From Saccharothrix longispora (GTDB lineage: Bacteria; Actinomycetota; Actinomycetes; Mycobacteriales; Pseudonocardiaceae), in NCBI RefSeq assembly GCF_030852425.1, contig NZ_NSDM01000007.1, positions 1 to 64,000 of the forward strand: a stretch of DNA of 64,000 nt, written 5' to 3'. The notes under the pieces are model-generated. The model saw nothing but the letters and a program-made list of their open reading frames with translations. It had not been told where the DNA came from and did no database searches. Both the position numbers and the translations under genes were made by a program. How positions within the stretch are numbered: the first letter of the stretch is position 1; every line of letters starts with the position of its first letter. This document shows positions 38,929 to 47,609 of the stretch, in pieces.

Positions 38929-39471
38929 TCAGCCGGTCTGCTCGCGGGACTCCAGCACGATCCGCCGGTCGCCCAGGGGCGCGTCGAGCACGACGTTCAG
39001 CGGCACGTCGCGCAACTCCTCCGTGCACACCCCCCCTCCGGCCGGCGGGTGGTACGTGGTCACCAGCGTGATCTGCACCTGGTCGGCGGACTGGGCGGTG
39101 ACCTCCGCCGACGCGGTCTTGCAGCCGCCCGCGAGGCCGACCACCTGCACGGTCCGGCCGTCGGCGGACGCCCACGCCTCGCGCTTGTAGGTGTCGGGCA
39201 GCGTCGCGCCGTCCACCCGCCCGTCCGGGACCTCGGTCGAACCGCCGGGCAGCGGCGCGGCGCTGGTCTGCGGCGGCGGTGGGACTTCGGTGGGGCGCGA
39301 CTGGGCCGGTCCGGTCGGCGAACCGGGGGATGACAACGTTGTCGAGGGCTGTGACGACGTTGCGGACGTGCCCGTGGAGGACGTGTCCGACGGACCGGAG
39401 GACCCCGTGCTGGTGCAGGCCGCGAGGGCGAGCAGGACGAGTGCGGGGACGGCGACCTTGGCGTTCCTCAT
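38929..39471 (-). CDS. Hypothetical lipoprotein, paralogue of the upstream gene
   Basis: 180-residue predicted lipoprotein: signal ending LLALAAC, a ~65-residue Ser/Thr/Pro-rich linker, then a ~100-residue domain with two Cys (VGLAGGCKTA and GVCTEEL, probable disulfide) and ending LDAPLGDRRIVLESREQ. This domain is clearly shared with the next gene on the same strand (39561-40043). ATG at 39471. No function assigned. Confidence 0.82.
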   Translation of the reverse strand: MRNAKVAVPALVLLALAACTSTGSSGPSDTSSTGTSATSSQPSTTLSSPGSPTGPAQSRPTEVPPPPQTSAAPLPGGSTEVPDGRVDGATLPDTYKREAWASADGRTVQVVGLAGGCKTASAEVTAQSADQVQITLVTTYHPPAGGGVCTEELRDVPLNVVLDAPLGDRRIVLESREQTG

Positions 39472-39560
39472 GGTCAGAAGACGGTAGTCGCGCCCCCGGT
39501 GGTTGCACAGGGCGGTGCCCGGCCGACCGGGGCGGGTCGACCGGGCACCGGGGCGGGGAC

Positions 39561-40043
39561 CTACTCGGTGTCCTGGCGGGTGGTCAGCTCCACCCGGCGG
39601 TCGCCGAGCGGCGCGTCCAGCTTCGCCGTCAGCGGCGGGTACCGGATGTCCATGGTGCAGACCTCCTGGTCGGCGGGGGTGGTCTCGACGAGCACGACCT
39701 TGACCGCCTGGGCGGTCTGCTCGGTGATCTCCAGGCTGGCCCTGGTGCACCCGCCCTCCTGGCCGATGGCGCCGAGGACGGTGCCGTCCTCCTCGGTCCA
39801 GACCGTCGTGGGGGTGCCCTCGGGCACGGAGGCGGTGATCTTCTCCGCGGGCACCTCCTGCCCCTCCGGCGGCACGGGGCTGTCGAACTCCGGTTCCTCG
39901 GAGGCGGGTGCGCTCGACGACGGCACCGTGGTCAGCGTCGGACCGCTCTGCGCGCCCACGGGCGTGGACGACGAGCAGCCGACTAGTGCGATCAGCAGCG
40001 CGCCCGCACCGAGCGCGGTTCCCAGCGTTCCTGTGCTCCTCAT
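39561..40043 (-). CDS. Hypothetical lipoprotein (tandem paralogue)
   Basis: 160 residues: lipoprotein signal ending LIALVGC, a Ser/Pro-rich linker, then a domain closely resembling the preceding lipoprotein (GQEGGCTRASLEITEQTAQAV, VCTMDIRYPPL, LDAPLGDRRVELTTRQ). The paired Cys are conserved between copies. ATG at 40043; the two genes are about 90 bases apart and probably arose by tandem duplication. A small CCCCGG/CCGGGG hairpin lies between this gene and the upstream catabolic operon. Confidence 0.82.
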   Translation of the reverse strand: MRSTGTLGTALGAGALLIALVGCSSSTPVGAQSGPTLTTVPSSSAPASEEPEFDSPVPPEGQEVPAEKITASVPEGTPTTVWTEEDGTVLGAIGQEGGCTRASLEITEQTAQAVKVVLVETTPADQEVCTMDIRYPPLTAKLDAPLGDRRVELTTRQDTE

Positions 40044-40101
40044 GTGGAAAGGACGGAGCCCCCGGCGTCCGGGGTTGCCCCGCCCTTTTCACAATTGCCC
40101 G

Positions 40102-41250
40102 TTACCACCCGTTCAGGTGATCCCCGATCCCCGCCACGGCGTGTCGCAGCGCGTCCAGGCGCTGCTCGGAGGCGAGCCCCGCGTGGTAGAGGTGGAACTC
40201 CTCCACGCCCGCCTCGGCATAGGCGACCCACTCCCGGAGCAGGGCGTCCCCGTCGACCGGCTTGGGCGGCAGGGCCAGCACGTACGCGGCGGTGCGCACG
40301 CCCGGCGCCTCCGCGCGCAGGGCGCGGATCGCGGGCAGCGACGCGTCGACGCCCGGCCAGCAGGTCAGCGTGAGCACGTCGACGTCGGCGTCGACGCCAC
40401 CGGCGACCGTGGCGAACGGCCCGGTGCCCCACGGGTCGGCGGTGGCGTGCGCGCCGATGCGCACGTCCGGCGCGGCGGCGCGGATCTCGCCGACCAGGCG
40501 GCGGCGCAGGGCGCGGGAGACGTCCGCGCGCACCTCGCGCACGTGCGCCGCCCGCTCGCCCAGCGCCTCCTCCACGACCCGCGCCCCGCTGTCGATCCCC
40601 GTGCGGACCGCCTCGCGCAGGCCCTCCGGGTCGGTGTAGCGGGTGGCGCAGGCCGCGCAGAAGCACAGGGACAGCAACTTCTGCTGCACCGGCGACCAGT
40701 CGGCGCCGTCGGTCTTCTCGTGGTGGCCGCCGTGGAAGAACCCGAGCGGGCCGCACGCCTCCAGCACGACGCCGTCCGGCCGGCCGAGTTCGAGCACCTC
40801 GGACACCAGTGTCGAGGCGTACTCGGCGACGTCGTCGTTCGACGGGCACAGCGCGTAGGGGTAGGCGTCCCCGAACGCGTTGCGCACCACCAGGTCGGGG
40901 TTGGCCTCGCCCAGCCGGCTGCTGTGGGTCAGCACCGTCCAGGCGTACACGGGGAGGCCGGCCCCGCGCAGCAGCGCGGAGGCCTCACCGTAGGGGTCGG
41001 GACCGTCCACCCAGGACGGCTCGGCGGGGCGCAAGCGCTTGCCCCGCCACGCCTCGTCCCGCACCGGCAGGTAGAACGCGGCGTGCCGCGCGTCCACCAG
41101 CCGGTGCCGCGGGTGGAACGGGGTCGCGGCGCGCACGGTGTGGTACGACGCGGCCAGGGCCACGGCGTCCACGCCGAGCGACGCCACGCGGGACACCGCG
41201 TCGGGGTCGCCGACGACGTCCCACGGGTACACGTGGGCGACGGTCCTCAC
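40102..41250 (-). CDS. Unknown TIM-barrel-like protein coupled to glucarate dehydratase
   Basis: 382 residues, not a family I recognise by name. Early strands VRTVAHVYPWDV, VDAVALAASYHT and DARHAAFYLP, then VVLEACGPLGFFHG, suggest a TIM-barrel glycosidase-like fold. A cysteine group LCFCAACATRY follows, and the later barrel strands include RIGAHAT and VDVLTLTCWPG. No signal peptide. GTG at 41250 overlaps the glucarate dehydratase stop by four bases (GTGA), so it is translated with the hexuronate enzymes and is likely to act on the same substrate class (for instance lactone or glycoside hydrolysis, or isomerisation). That role is inference. Confidence 0.8.
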   Translation of the reverse strand: MRTVAHVYPWDVVGDPDAVSRVASLGVDAVALAASYHTVRAATPFHPRHRLVDARHAAFYLPVRDEAWRGKRLRPAEPSWVDGPDPYGEASALLRGAGLPVYAWTVLTHSSRLGEANPDLVVRNAFGDAYPYALCPSNDDVAEYASTLVSEVLELGRPDGVVLEACGPLGFFHGGHHEKTDGADWSPVQQKLLSLCFCAACATRYTDPEGLREAVRTGIDSGARVVEEALGERAAHVREVRADVSRALRRRLVGEIRAAAPDVRIGAHATADPWGTGPFATVAGGVDADVDVLTLTCWPGVDASLPAIRALRAEAPGVRTAAYVLALPPKPVDGDALLREWVAYAEAGVEEFHLYHAGLASEQRLDALRHAVAGIGDHLNGW

Positions 41251-42503
41251 CACCGGGGGCGCTTCCTCTCGTAGGACGGGTCGTGCTGCTGCATGTACCC
41301 CGTGTCGTCGCGCTGGACGAGGCCGCAGGCGCGGTACGCCTCGGCGGCACGGGCGAGGGCGTCGCGGTCCAGCTCGACGCCCAGGCCGGGCGCGGTGGGC
41401 ACCCGGACCGCGCCGTCCACGAAGGTGAACGGCGTCGTGATCACGTCGTCCGCGGCGTTCCACGGGTAGTGGGTGTCGCAGGCGTAGTTCAGGTTCGGCG
41501 TGGCCGCGGCCAGGTGCGTCATGGCCGCGAGGCTGATCCCGAGGTGGGAGTTGGAGTGCATGGACAGGCCTATGCCGAAGGTCCGGCAGATCGCGGCCAG
41601 CTCCTTGGAGCGCGACAGGCCGCCCCAGTAGTGGTGGTCGGACAGGACCACCTGCACCGCTCCCCGCGCCACCGCGGGGGCGAGGTGCTCGAAGGCGATG
41701 ACGCACATGTTCGTCGCCAGCGGCATGGGTGCCCCGGCGGCGACCTCCGCCATGCCGTCGATGCCGGGCGCGGGGTCCTCCAGGTACTCGAGGACGCCGT
41801 CGAGGGCGGCGGCGACCTCCAGCGACGTGGCGGGCGTCCACGCCGCGTTCGGGTCGAGCCGCAGCGGGTGGTCGGGGAACGCCTCGCGCAGCGCGAGGAC
41901 CGCCTCGACCTCCTGGCGCGGGTCGAGCACGCCGCCCTTGAGCTTGATCGAGCCGAAGCCGTGCGCGTCGATCAGCGCCTCGGCCTGGGCGACGATCCCG
42001 GCCGGGTCCAGGGCCTCGCCGAACGCGTCGGGCTCGTCGCCGGGGTGCCCGGCCCACTTGTAGAACAGGTAGGCGCTGTAGGGCACGGTGTCGCGCACGG
42101 CCCCGCCGAGCAGGTCGCTGACCGGGCGGCCCAGCGCCTTGCCCCGGATGTCCCAGGTGGCGACCTCGAAGGAGGCGAACACGCGGTCGACGGTCGACTC
42201 GGCGGTGAGCGGCCCGGTCAGGCCGTGCCGGTCCGAGCCCGCCGCGCCGCCCAGGGCGTCGGCGACCCGGGCCCGCAGGCCGTTGAGGTCGTGCACGTCG
42301 AGGCCCACCAGGCCGGGCGCGGCGCCGCGCACGCGGTCGAGGTGGCCGATGTCGCCGTAGGTCTCGCCGAGGCCGGAGATCCCCTCGTCGGTGTGCACCT
42401 CGACGATCGTGCGCAGCGCCCACGGCTCGTGCACGCCCACCGAGTTCAGCAGCGGCGGGTCCCGGAAGGCGACCGGGGTGACCGCGATGTCGGTGATCCT
42501 CAT
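41247..42503 (-). CDS. gudD: Glucarate dehydratase (enolase superfamily)
   Basis: Dehydrates D-glucarate to 5-dehydro-4-deoxyglucarate. 418 residues. Enolase-superfamily features: the KxK pair in SIKLKGG, metal ligands in RLDPNAAW and YLEDPAPG, NMCVIAFEHL, general-base His in MHSNSHLGIS and the glucarate-specific end YACDTHYPW. N-terminal capping domain includes GLGETYGD. ATG at 42503 overlaps the stop of the upstream dehydratase (ATGA). Second of three coupled genes on the minus strand. Confidence 0.94.
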   Translation of the reverse strand: MRITDIAVTPVAFRDPPLLNSVGVHEPWALRTIVEVHTDEGISGLGETYGDIGHLDRVRGAAPGLVGLDVHDLNGLRARVADALGGAAGSDRHGLTGPLTAESTVDRVFASFEVATWDIRGKALGRPVSDLLGGAVRDTVPYSAYLFYKWAGHPGDEPDAFGEALDPAGIVAQAEALIDAHGFGSIKLKGGVLDPRQEVEAVLALREAFPDHPLRLDPNAAWTPATSLEVAAALDGVLEYLEDPAPGIDGMAEVAAGAPMPLATNMCVIAFEHLAPAVARGAVQVVLSDHHYWGGLSRSKELAAICRTFGIGLSMHSNSHLGISLAAMTHLAAATPNLNYACDTHYPWNAADDVITTPFTFVDGAVRVPTAPGLGVELDRDALARAAEAYRACGLVQRDDTGYMQQHDPSYERKRPRW

Positions 42504-43402
42504 GCGGCCAGGCTCCGCCCCGCGGCGACGACCTTCTCCAGCTCGGCCAGGTGCTCCGGCGACGGGTCGACCAGCGGGGGCCGCACGCCGCCGACGTCCA
42601 GTCCGGTGGCCCGCACGGCGGCCTTGACCAGCGCCACCGCGTAGCCGGGGACCTTGTCGCGCAGCTCGACCAGGGGCTTGTAGAACTCGGCGAGGTAGCG
42701 GTTCACCAGCGCCTGGTCGCCCGCCTGCACGGCCTTGTAGAAGCCCAGCGAGATCTCCGGCGCGAAGGCGAACACCGCCGACGAGTACAGGTCGACGCCG
42801 ATGCCCCGGTACGCGGGCACGGTCATCTCGGCGGTGGGCAGGCCGTTGAAGAACTGGAAGGGCTTGCCCACCTCGGCCTTCACCGCCAGCACGATCCGCT
42901 GGAGCAGGTCGATGTCGCCCAGCCCGTCCTTGAGGCCCACCACGGTCGGCAGGCACGCGACCTCGACCGCCGTCTCCGGCGTGAACACCGCGTTGTTGCG
43001 CTGGTAGACGATCAGCGACAGGTCCGTCGCCTCCGCCACGCCGGTGACGTACCGGACCAGCCCTTGGGGCGGACCGGTCACCAGGTACGGCGGCAGCAGC
43101 AGCAGGCCGTCCGCGCCCGCCCGCCCGGCCCCGCGCGCGAGCTCGCGCGCGACCGGCAGCGGGCCGCCCGTGCCCGCGAACACCGGCACGCGCCCCGCCG
43201 CGGCCTCCACCGCGACGGTGACCGCCCGTTCGACCTCCGACGGCTCCAACGCGTGGAACTCGCCGGTGCCGCACGCGACGAACACGCCGCCGGCGCCCGC
43301 CGCGACCCCGCGCCTGACGTGCTCCGCCAGCACGTCCTCGGCGAGCGCGCCGTCCGCGTCGAACGGCGTCACCGGGAAGAACAGCACCCCATCCAGTTGC
43401 AT
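42500..43402 (-). CDS. kdgD: 5-dehydro-4-deoxyglucarate dehydratase
   Basis: DHDPS/NAL-superfamily enzyme, 300 residues, that dehydrates and decarboxylates 5-dehydro-4-deoxyglucarate to 2-oxoglutarate semialdehyde. Seen: N-terminal MQLDGVLFFPVTPFD, ACGTGEF (substrate loop), catalytic Tyr in LIVYQRNNAVF and Schiff-base Lys in VVGLKDGLGD. ATG at 43402. First gene of the minus-strand operon; an unusually long 5' region of about 800 bases separates it from the divergent IclR gene. Confidence 0.95.
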   Translation of the reverse strand: MQLDGVLFFPVTPFDADGALAEDVLAEHVRRGVAAGAGGVFVACGTGEFHALEPSEVERAVTVAVEAAAGRVPVFAGTGGPLPVARELARGAGRAGADGLLLLPPYLVTGPPQGLVRYVTGVAEATDLSLIVYQRNNAVFTPETAVEVACLPTVVGLKDGLGDIDLLQRIVLAVKAEVGKPFQFFNGLPTAEMTVPAYRGIGVDLYSSAVFAFAPEISLGFYKAVQAGDQALVNRYLAEFYKPLVELRDKVPGYAVALVKAAVRATGLDVGGVRPPLVDPSPEHLAELEKVVAAGRSLAA

Positions 43403-43857
43403 ACCCAGACCTTCATCCTTGATCGCTCCGGTGGTGATCCCACGCAGGAAGGACTTTGCGGCGGCGGGTGCGCGGACCGGCCGCGCGCGGAGGGGTTCCG
43501 CGCGAGCAGGTCGGGCACCGGCCCCGGCAGTGCTGCGGTCGGCGGCGGCGACCGGCGGCGGCGGGTGCCGCTCCCCGGTCCCGGTGGAGACGAGCACCGC
43601 GATCGCGGAACTCCTCGCGAGCCAGCGCACAGGCGGCGAACGCGCTGACGGACCTCCCCGCGACGCCCGCGCCGTCTCCCCCGCCCGACCGTACCGCCGG
43701 TGGGCGGTCGTGGGGGCGGTGGTGAGCGGGGCGCGGGCGTGCGGGCCCGAGGTGGTGGGTTCGGAGGTGGTCGGGTCGGCCGGAGCGGGGCCGGACCCGT
43801 TGTGCCGGAAGGTGAGCGGGGCGGCGGCGGTGTCCGGTGGTCCCCCGCCGGGTGGTT

Positions 43858-43892
43858 CCCGTGAGGCGGCCCCGGCGGGGTCGCCTCACGGG
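43858..43892. other. Stable hairpin in the kdgD leader
   Basis: CCCGTGAGGCG (43858-43868) pairs perfectly with CGCCTCACGGG (43882-43892), and the loop contains a further CCCC/GGGG stem. It lies 456 bases upstream of kdgD on the transcribed strand; a terminator, attenuator or regulatory RNA element are possible. Confidence 0.55.
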
Positions 43893-43957
43893 GTGGGGAG
43901 CGGTGGCACCGCCGCCGCCGGCCACCGCCCCCACGTCTCGGGCGGCCTCGACCGCCG

Positions 43958-44077
43958 TCACCGGACCGCCCTCCGGGAGGCCGGGTCGTGCGCGTCCGGT
44001 GTGAGCGCACCGGGCACGGCGAACCCCGACGCGGTCGGCGCAGCGGCAGCCTCGACGCACCGGTCGGAAGTTCTCAT
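43958..44077 (-). CDS. Possible 39-aa leader peptide
   Basis: ATG at 44077 with AGGAG nine bases upstream, 39 codons, Ala/Arg-rich (begins MRTSDRCVEAAAAPTASGF). Third positions are mostly G/C. The frame lies in the long leader of the catabolic operon between the AT-rich palindrome and the hairpin at 43858-43892. It may be a leader ORF or chance; no homologue recognised. Confidence 0.3.
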   Translation of the reverse strand: MRTSDRCVEAAAAPTASGFAVPGALTPDAHDPASRRAVR

Positions 44078-44108
44078 TGACCCTGACTCCTGATTCACGG
44101 CCATACTT

Positions 44109-44122
44109 TTCATATATGTGAA
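44109..44122. promoter_or_regulatory. Candidate IclR operator
   Basis: TTCATATATGTGAA, an imperfect palindrome with TTCA/TGAA ends in an AT-rich island of otherwise GC-rich DNA, about 98 bases upstream of the IclR gene and in the divergent control region. Resembles the AT-rich palindromes bound by IclR/KdgR regulators. Confidence 0.45.
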
Positions 44123-44219
44123 GCGGGGTCGTACTTGTGAACGTGTTGGCCGGACTGTAAGAATCGGCGCTGCGACGTGTCAAGAGCGTGTTGCCGGAAC
44201 GTTTCCCGTGGAGGACTTC

Positions 44220-45002
44220 GTGACTGGACCCGCGTCACCCGCTCGGCCGAACGCGGTCAAGTCCGCCGACCGGACTGTGGAACTGCTCGAAGTCCTGTCG
44301 TCGTCGGACCGGCCCCTGACGTTGACCGAACTGCACCGCGAGCTGAGCTACCCGAAGTCGAGCCTCTACATGCTCCTGCAGACGCTCGTCGCCCGCGGCT
44401 GGGTCGAACTCGACCAGACCCGCGGCACCTACGGCATCGGCGTGCGCGCGCTGCTCGTCGGCACCTCCTACCTCGACCACGACCCCGTGGTGCAGGTGGC
44501 CATCCGGGTCATGGAGCAGGTCCGGCGCGAGATCAACGAGACCGTGCACCTCGCCCGGCTCGACGGCGCCGACGTGGTCTACCTCGCCAGCCGCGAGTCC
44601 GAGCACCACCTGCGCGTCGTGTCCCGCGTCGGCCGCCGCCTGCCCGCGCACTCGACGTCGCTGGGCAAGGCGCTGCTGGCCGCCCGCGCCCCCGCCGAGG
44701 TCGACTCCATCCTGCCCGCGCGCCTGGCGCCGCTGACCCAGAACACGATCGTCGAACGGCCCGCGCTGCACGCGCAGCTGGCCGGGTTCCGCGCCCTCGG
44801 CTACGCCCACGAGCGCGAGGAGAACACGCCCGGCCTGGGCTGCTTCGCCGTCGCGCTGCCCTACCGCAACCCCGTGCTGGACGCGATGAGCTGCTCCGTA
44901 CCGCTGGGGCGGTTGGACCAGGACCACGAGCGCCAGGTCATCGAGGCGCTCCTCCACGGCGCCCGCACGATCACCGAACTGCTCCGCCAGTTCGGCCGCT
45001 GA
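44220..45002 (+). CDS. IclR-family transcriptional regulator
   Basis: 260 residues: N-terminal winged helix (about 12-70; SADRTVELLEVLSSSD and TELHRELSYPKSSLYMLL) and a C-terminal IclR effector domain (about 85-255; ETVHLARLDGADVVYLA, RLPAHSTSLGKALLA, GYAHEREENTPGLGCFAVAL). GTG at 44220 has GGAGGACTTC upstream and is preferred over in-frame codons upstream. Placed between the two hexuronate operons, so it is the likely controller of both; a sugar acid is the probable ligand. Confidence 0.92.
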   Translation: MTGPASPARPNAVKSADRTVELLEVLSSSDRPLTLTELHRELSYPKSSLYMLLQTLVARGWVELDQTRGTYGIGVRALLVGTSYLDHDPVVQVAIRVMEQVRREINETVHLARLDGADVVYLASRESEHHLRVVSRVGRRLPAHSTSLGKALLAARAPAEVDSILPARLAPLTQNTIVERPALHAQLAGFRALGYAHEREENTPGLGCFAVALPYRNPVLDAMSCSVPLGRLDQDHERQVIEALLHGARTITELLRQFGR

Positions 45003-45076
45003 CGCGGTTCCCGGCCCGCTCCCCGCTCCTCCCCCCGTTCTCCCGCTTGTCCCCTCTCGTTCCCCCGAAAGGTCGA

Positions 45077-45904
45077 ATGGTGACCGAACGAATCCTGATC
45101 ACCGGGGCGGCCGGCATCGTCGGCACGCTGATGCGCAGCCGGCTGGCCGCCCCGGACCGGACCCTGCGCCTGCTCGACATCGCCCCGATCCCCCCGTCGG
45201 ACTCCGACGAACGGGTGGAACTGGTGACGGCGTCCGTGACCGACGCGGCCGCGATGGAGGCCGCCTGCGCGGACGTCGACGCCGTGATCCACCTCGGCGG
45301 CCACAGCCTGGAACGGCCGTGGGCGGAGATCCTCGACGTGAACATCAACGGCACGCACGTGGTGCTGGAGGCTGCGCGCCGGGCCGGGGTGCGGCGGGTC
45401 GTGCTGGCCAGCTCGAACCACGCGGTCGGGTACTACCAGCGGTCCTCCGGTGAGGCGGGCGACTACCTGTTCCCGCAGCCGGACACGTACTACGGCGTGA
45501 GCAAGGTGGCGTTGGAGGCGTTGGGCAGCCTGTACGCGTCGCGGTACGGGATGGACGTGATCGCGGTGCGCATCGGGTCGTGCTTCGAGAAGCCGCGCGA
45601 CGCCCGGATGCTGTCGACGTGGCTGTCGCCGGACGACGGCGCGCGGCTGTTCGAGGCGTGCCTGTCGGCGCCGTCACCGGGGTTCCGGGTCGTGTGGGGC
45701 GTCTCGGACAACACCCGCAGGTGGTTCTCGCTGACCGAGGCCGGAGCGCTGGGTTACAAGTCGCAGGACGACTCCGAGGTGTTCGCCGAGGAGGTCCTGG
45801 CGGAGAAGGGCGAACTCGACCCCGCCTCGCCCGCGTACACCCACCTGGGTGGCGCGTGGTGCGGTCCGGACTTCGACACGGCCGTCAAGGAGGCCGGTCG
45901 ATGA
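45077..45904 (+). CDS. udh: Uronate dehydrogenase (NAD-dependent, SDR/epimerase fold)
   Basis: Oxidises glucuronate/galacturonate to the aldarolactone. 275 residues. Rossmann motif ITGAAGIVG, substrate/NAD residues in LASSNHAVGYY, catalytic YxxxK in YYGVSKVALE, and the uronate-dehydrogenase-like segments IRIGSCFEKP and DNTRRWFS. ATG at 45077 follows GAAAGG. It overlaps the aldehyde dehydrogenase by four bases (ATGA). Assignment as Udh combines family likeness with the pathway neighbours. Confidence 0.9.
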   Translation: MVTERILITGAAGIVGTLMRSRLAAPDRTLRLLDIAPIPPSDSDERVELVTASVTDAAAMEAACADVDAVIHLGGHSLERPWAEILDVNINGTHVVLEAARRAGVRRVVLASSNHAVGYYQRSSGEAGDYLFPQPDTYYGVSKVALEALGSLYASRYGMDVIAVRIGSCFEKPRDARMLSTWLSPDDGARLFEACLSAPSPGFRVVWGVSDNTRRWFSLTEAGALGYKSQDDSEVFAEEVLAEKGELDPASPAYTHLGGAWCGPDFDTAVKEAGR

Positions 45905-47457
45905 CGGAGGCGCGGACCACTCAGGACGTCCAGGACACGCAGGACGTCCCGGAAACGCGGCGTGCGCGGGGCGTGCAGGGCTACAACCCCCGTACCGGCG
46001 AACCTTCCGGCCCACCGATCCCCGAGTCGGGCGACACCGACGTGGACCGGGTCGTCACCGCCGCGGCGGCGGCCTTCCCGACCTGGTCGGCGCTGCCCGC
46101 CCGCGACCGGGCCGACGCCCTGGAGTCGGTGGCCGACGCGCTGGACGCCGGGTCCGAGGCGCTCGTCACCCTGGCCGACACCGAAACCGCCCTGGGCCGA
46201 CCCAGGTTGACCACCGAGCTGAAGCGCACGACGAACCAGCTCCGCCTGTTCGCCGAGGTGCTGCGCGAGGGCAGCTGGGTGGAGGCAACCCTCGACACCG
46301 CGAACCCCGACATCATCCCGCCACGTCCCGTGCTCCGGCGCATGCTCCGCCCGCTGGGGCCGGTCGGCGTGTTCGCGGCCTCGAACTTCCCGTTCGCGTT
46401 CTCGATCGCCGGCGGCGACACCGCCTCCGCCCTGGCCGCCGGTTGCCCGGTGGTCGTCAAGGCGCACCCGTCGCACCCCGGCACGTCCGAGGCGACCGCG
46501 CGGATCGTCGAATCCGCCCTGCCACCGGGCGTCTTCGGCGTGGTCCACGGCCAGCAGGCCGGCGTGGCGCTGGTCAACCACCCCGCGGTCAAGGCCGTCG
46601 GCTTCACCGGCTCCACCGCCGGCGGCCGGGCGCTGTTCGACCTCGCGTCGTCCCGCCCCGAGCCGATCCCGTTCTACGGCGAGCTGGGCAGCATCAACCC
46701 GGCCGTCGTCCTCCCCCGCGCCGCCGCCGCGCGTCCCGAGGGGTTCGCGGCCGAGTTCGCCGGCTCGCTCACGCTCGGCGTCGGCCAGTTCTGCACCAAC
46801 CCGGGCCTGCTGTTCGCGCCCGAGTCGCTGGTCCCCGCGCTCGCCGCGGCGGTGTCCGGCGCGGTCGGCGGGCCGATGCTCAACGAGCGCATGTGCGACG
46901 CCTACCGCTCGGGCACCGAGGACCTGGCCGCGTCGGGCCTGGCCGAACTGGTCGCCCACGGCACGGCGCCCGCCGAGGGGTGGAGCGTCGAGCCGAAGCT
47001 GTACGAGGTGCCGCTGGCCGGGTTCGCGGAGAACCTGGCGACGCTGACCGAGGAGCACTTCGGGCCGGCGGCGGTGGTGGTGACCTACTCGTCGGTCGAC
47101 GAGCTGCTCGACGTGCTGCCGAAGCTGCCGGGCACGCTCACGGGCGCGGTGCACGCGGCCGAGGCCGAACTCGACGACGCCGGGCGGGTCGCCGAGGCGC
47201 TCCGGCCGGTCGTGGGACGGCTGATCTTCAACGGCTGGCCGACCGGGGTGGCCGTGGCGTGGGGGATGCACCACGGCGGACCTTGGCCGTCGACCACGAA
47301 CGCGCTGCACACGTCGGTCGGTGCTACCTCCATCCGGCGGTGGGTCGGGCCGGTCACGTACCAGTCCTGGCCGGACGAGCTGCTGCCCGCCGAGCTGCGG
47401 GACGGCAACCCGCTGGGGATCCCGCGCCGGGTCGACGGGGTGCTCGCGGTCCATTGA
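45901..47457 (+). CDS. 2-oxoglutarate semialdehyde dehydrogenase (ALDH family)
   Basis: Final step of the oxidative uronate route, giving 2-oxoglutarate. 518 residues. ALDH features: VGVFAASNFPFAFSIAGGD, cofactor Lys in VVKAHPSHPGTS, GFTGSTAGG, catalytic Glu in ELGSINP and nucleophile Cys in GVGQFCTNPG. The residues and length fit the KGSADH subgroup (AldHT-like). Start ATG at 45901 overlaps udh. A very long hairpin lies 150 bases downstream. Confidence 0.92.
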   Translation: MTEARTTQDVQDTQDVPETRRARGVQGYNPRTGEPSGPPIPESGDTDVDRVVTAAAAAFPTWSALPARDRADALESVADALDAGSEALVTLADTETALGRPRLTTELKRTTNQLRLFAEVLREGSWVEATLDTANPDIIPPRPVLRRMLRPLGPVGVFAASNFPFAFSIAGGDTASALAAGCPVVVKAHPSHPGTSEATARIVESALPPGVFGVVHGQQAGVALVNHPAVKAVGFTGSTAGGRALFDLASSRPEPIPFYGELGSINPAVVLPRAAAARPEGFAAEFAGSLTLGVGQFCTNPGLLFAPESLVPALAAAVSGAVGGPMLNERMCDAYRSGTEDLAASGLAELVAHGTAPAEGWSVEPKLYEVPLAGFAENLATLTEEHFGPAAVVVTYSSVDELLDVLPKLPGTLTGAVHAAEAELDDAGRVAEALRPVVGRLIFNGWPTGVAVAWGMHHGGPWPSTTNALHTSVGATSIRRWVGPVTYQSWPDELLPAELRDGNPLGIPRRVDGVLAVH

Positions 47458-47609
47458 GGACTGGGCGGGTGACGCGGGGGGACGGCCGTGGTCGCTCGGG
47501 GTTTCCTCGTGTTCCCACCGAGTCGCGAGATCGCGTTTACGTACATCTCCTCCTCGATGATCACCTGATCGAGTCAGTCACGATCGCCTCGGGATGGGAC
47601 GGGACTTCG

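Larger units (their letters stand above)
43403..44219. other. Long divergent regulatory region of the hexuronate locus
   Basis: About 800 bases between kdgD and the IclR gene. It contains a candidate leader ORF, a stable hairpin and an AT-rich palindrome (listed separately). Other reading frames across it are Arg/Gly-rich shadows. I cannot exclude an unrecognised small gene. Confidence 0.5.

Noticed and set aside
43413..44183. 256-codon minus-strand frame across the kdgD leader
   Set aside because: His/Arg/Pro-rich with internal runs, not matching any family; only the short ORF at 43958-44077 was kept as a low-confidence leader candidate.
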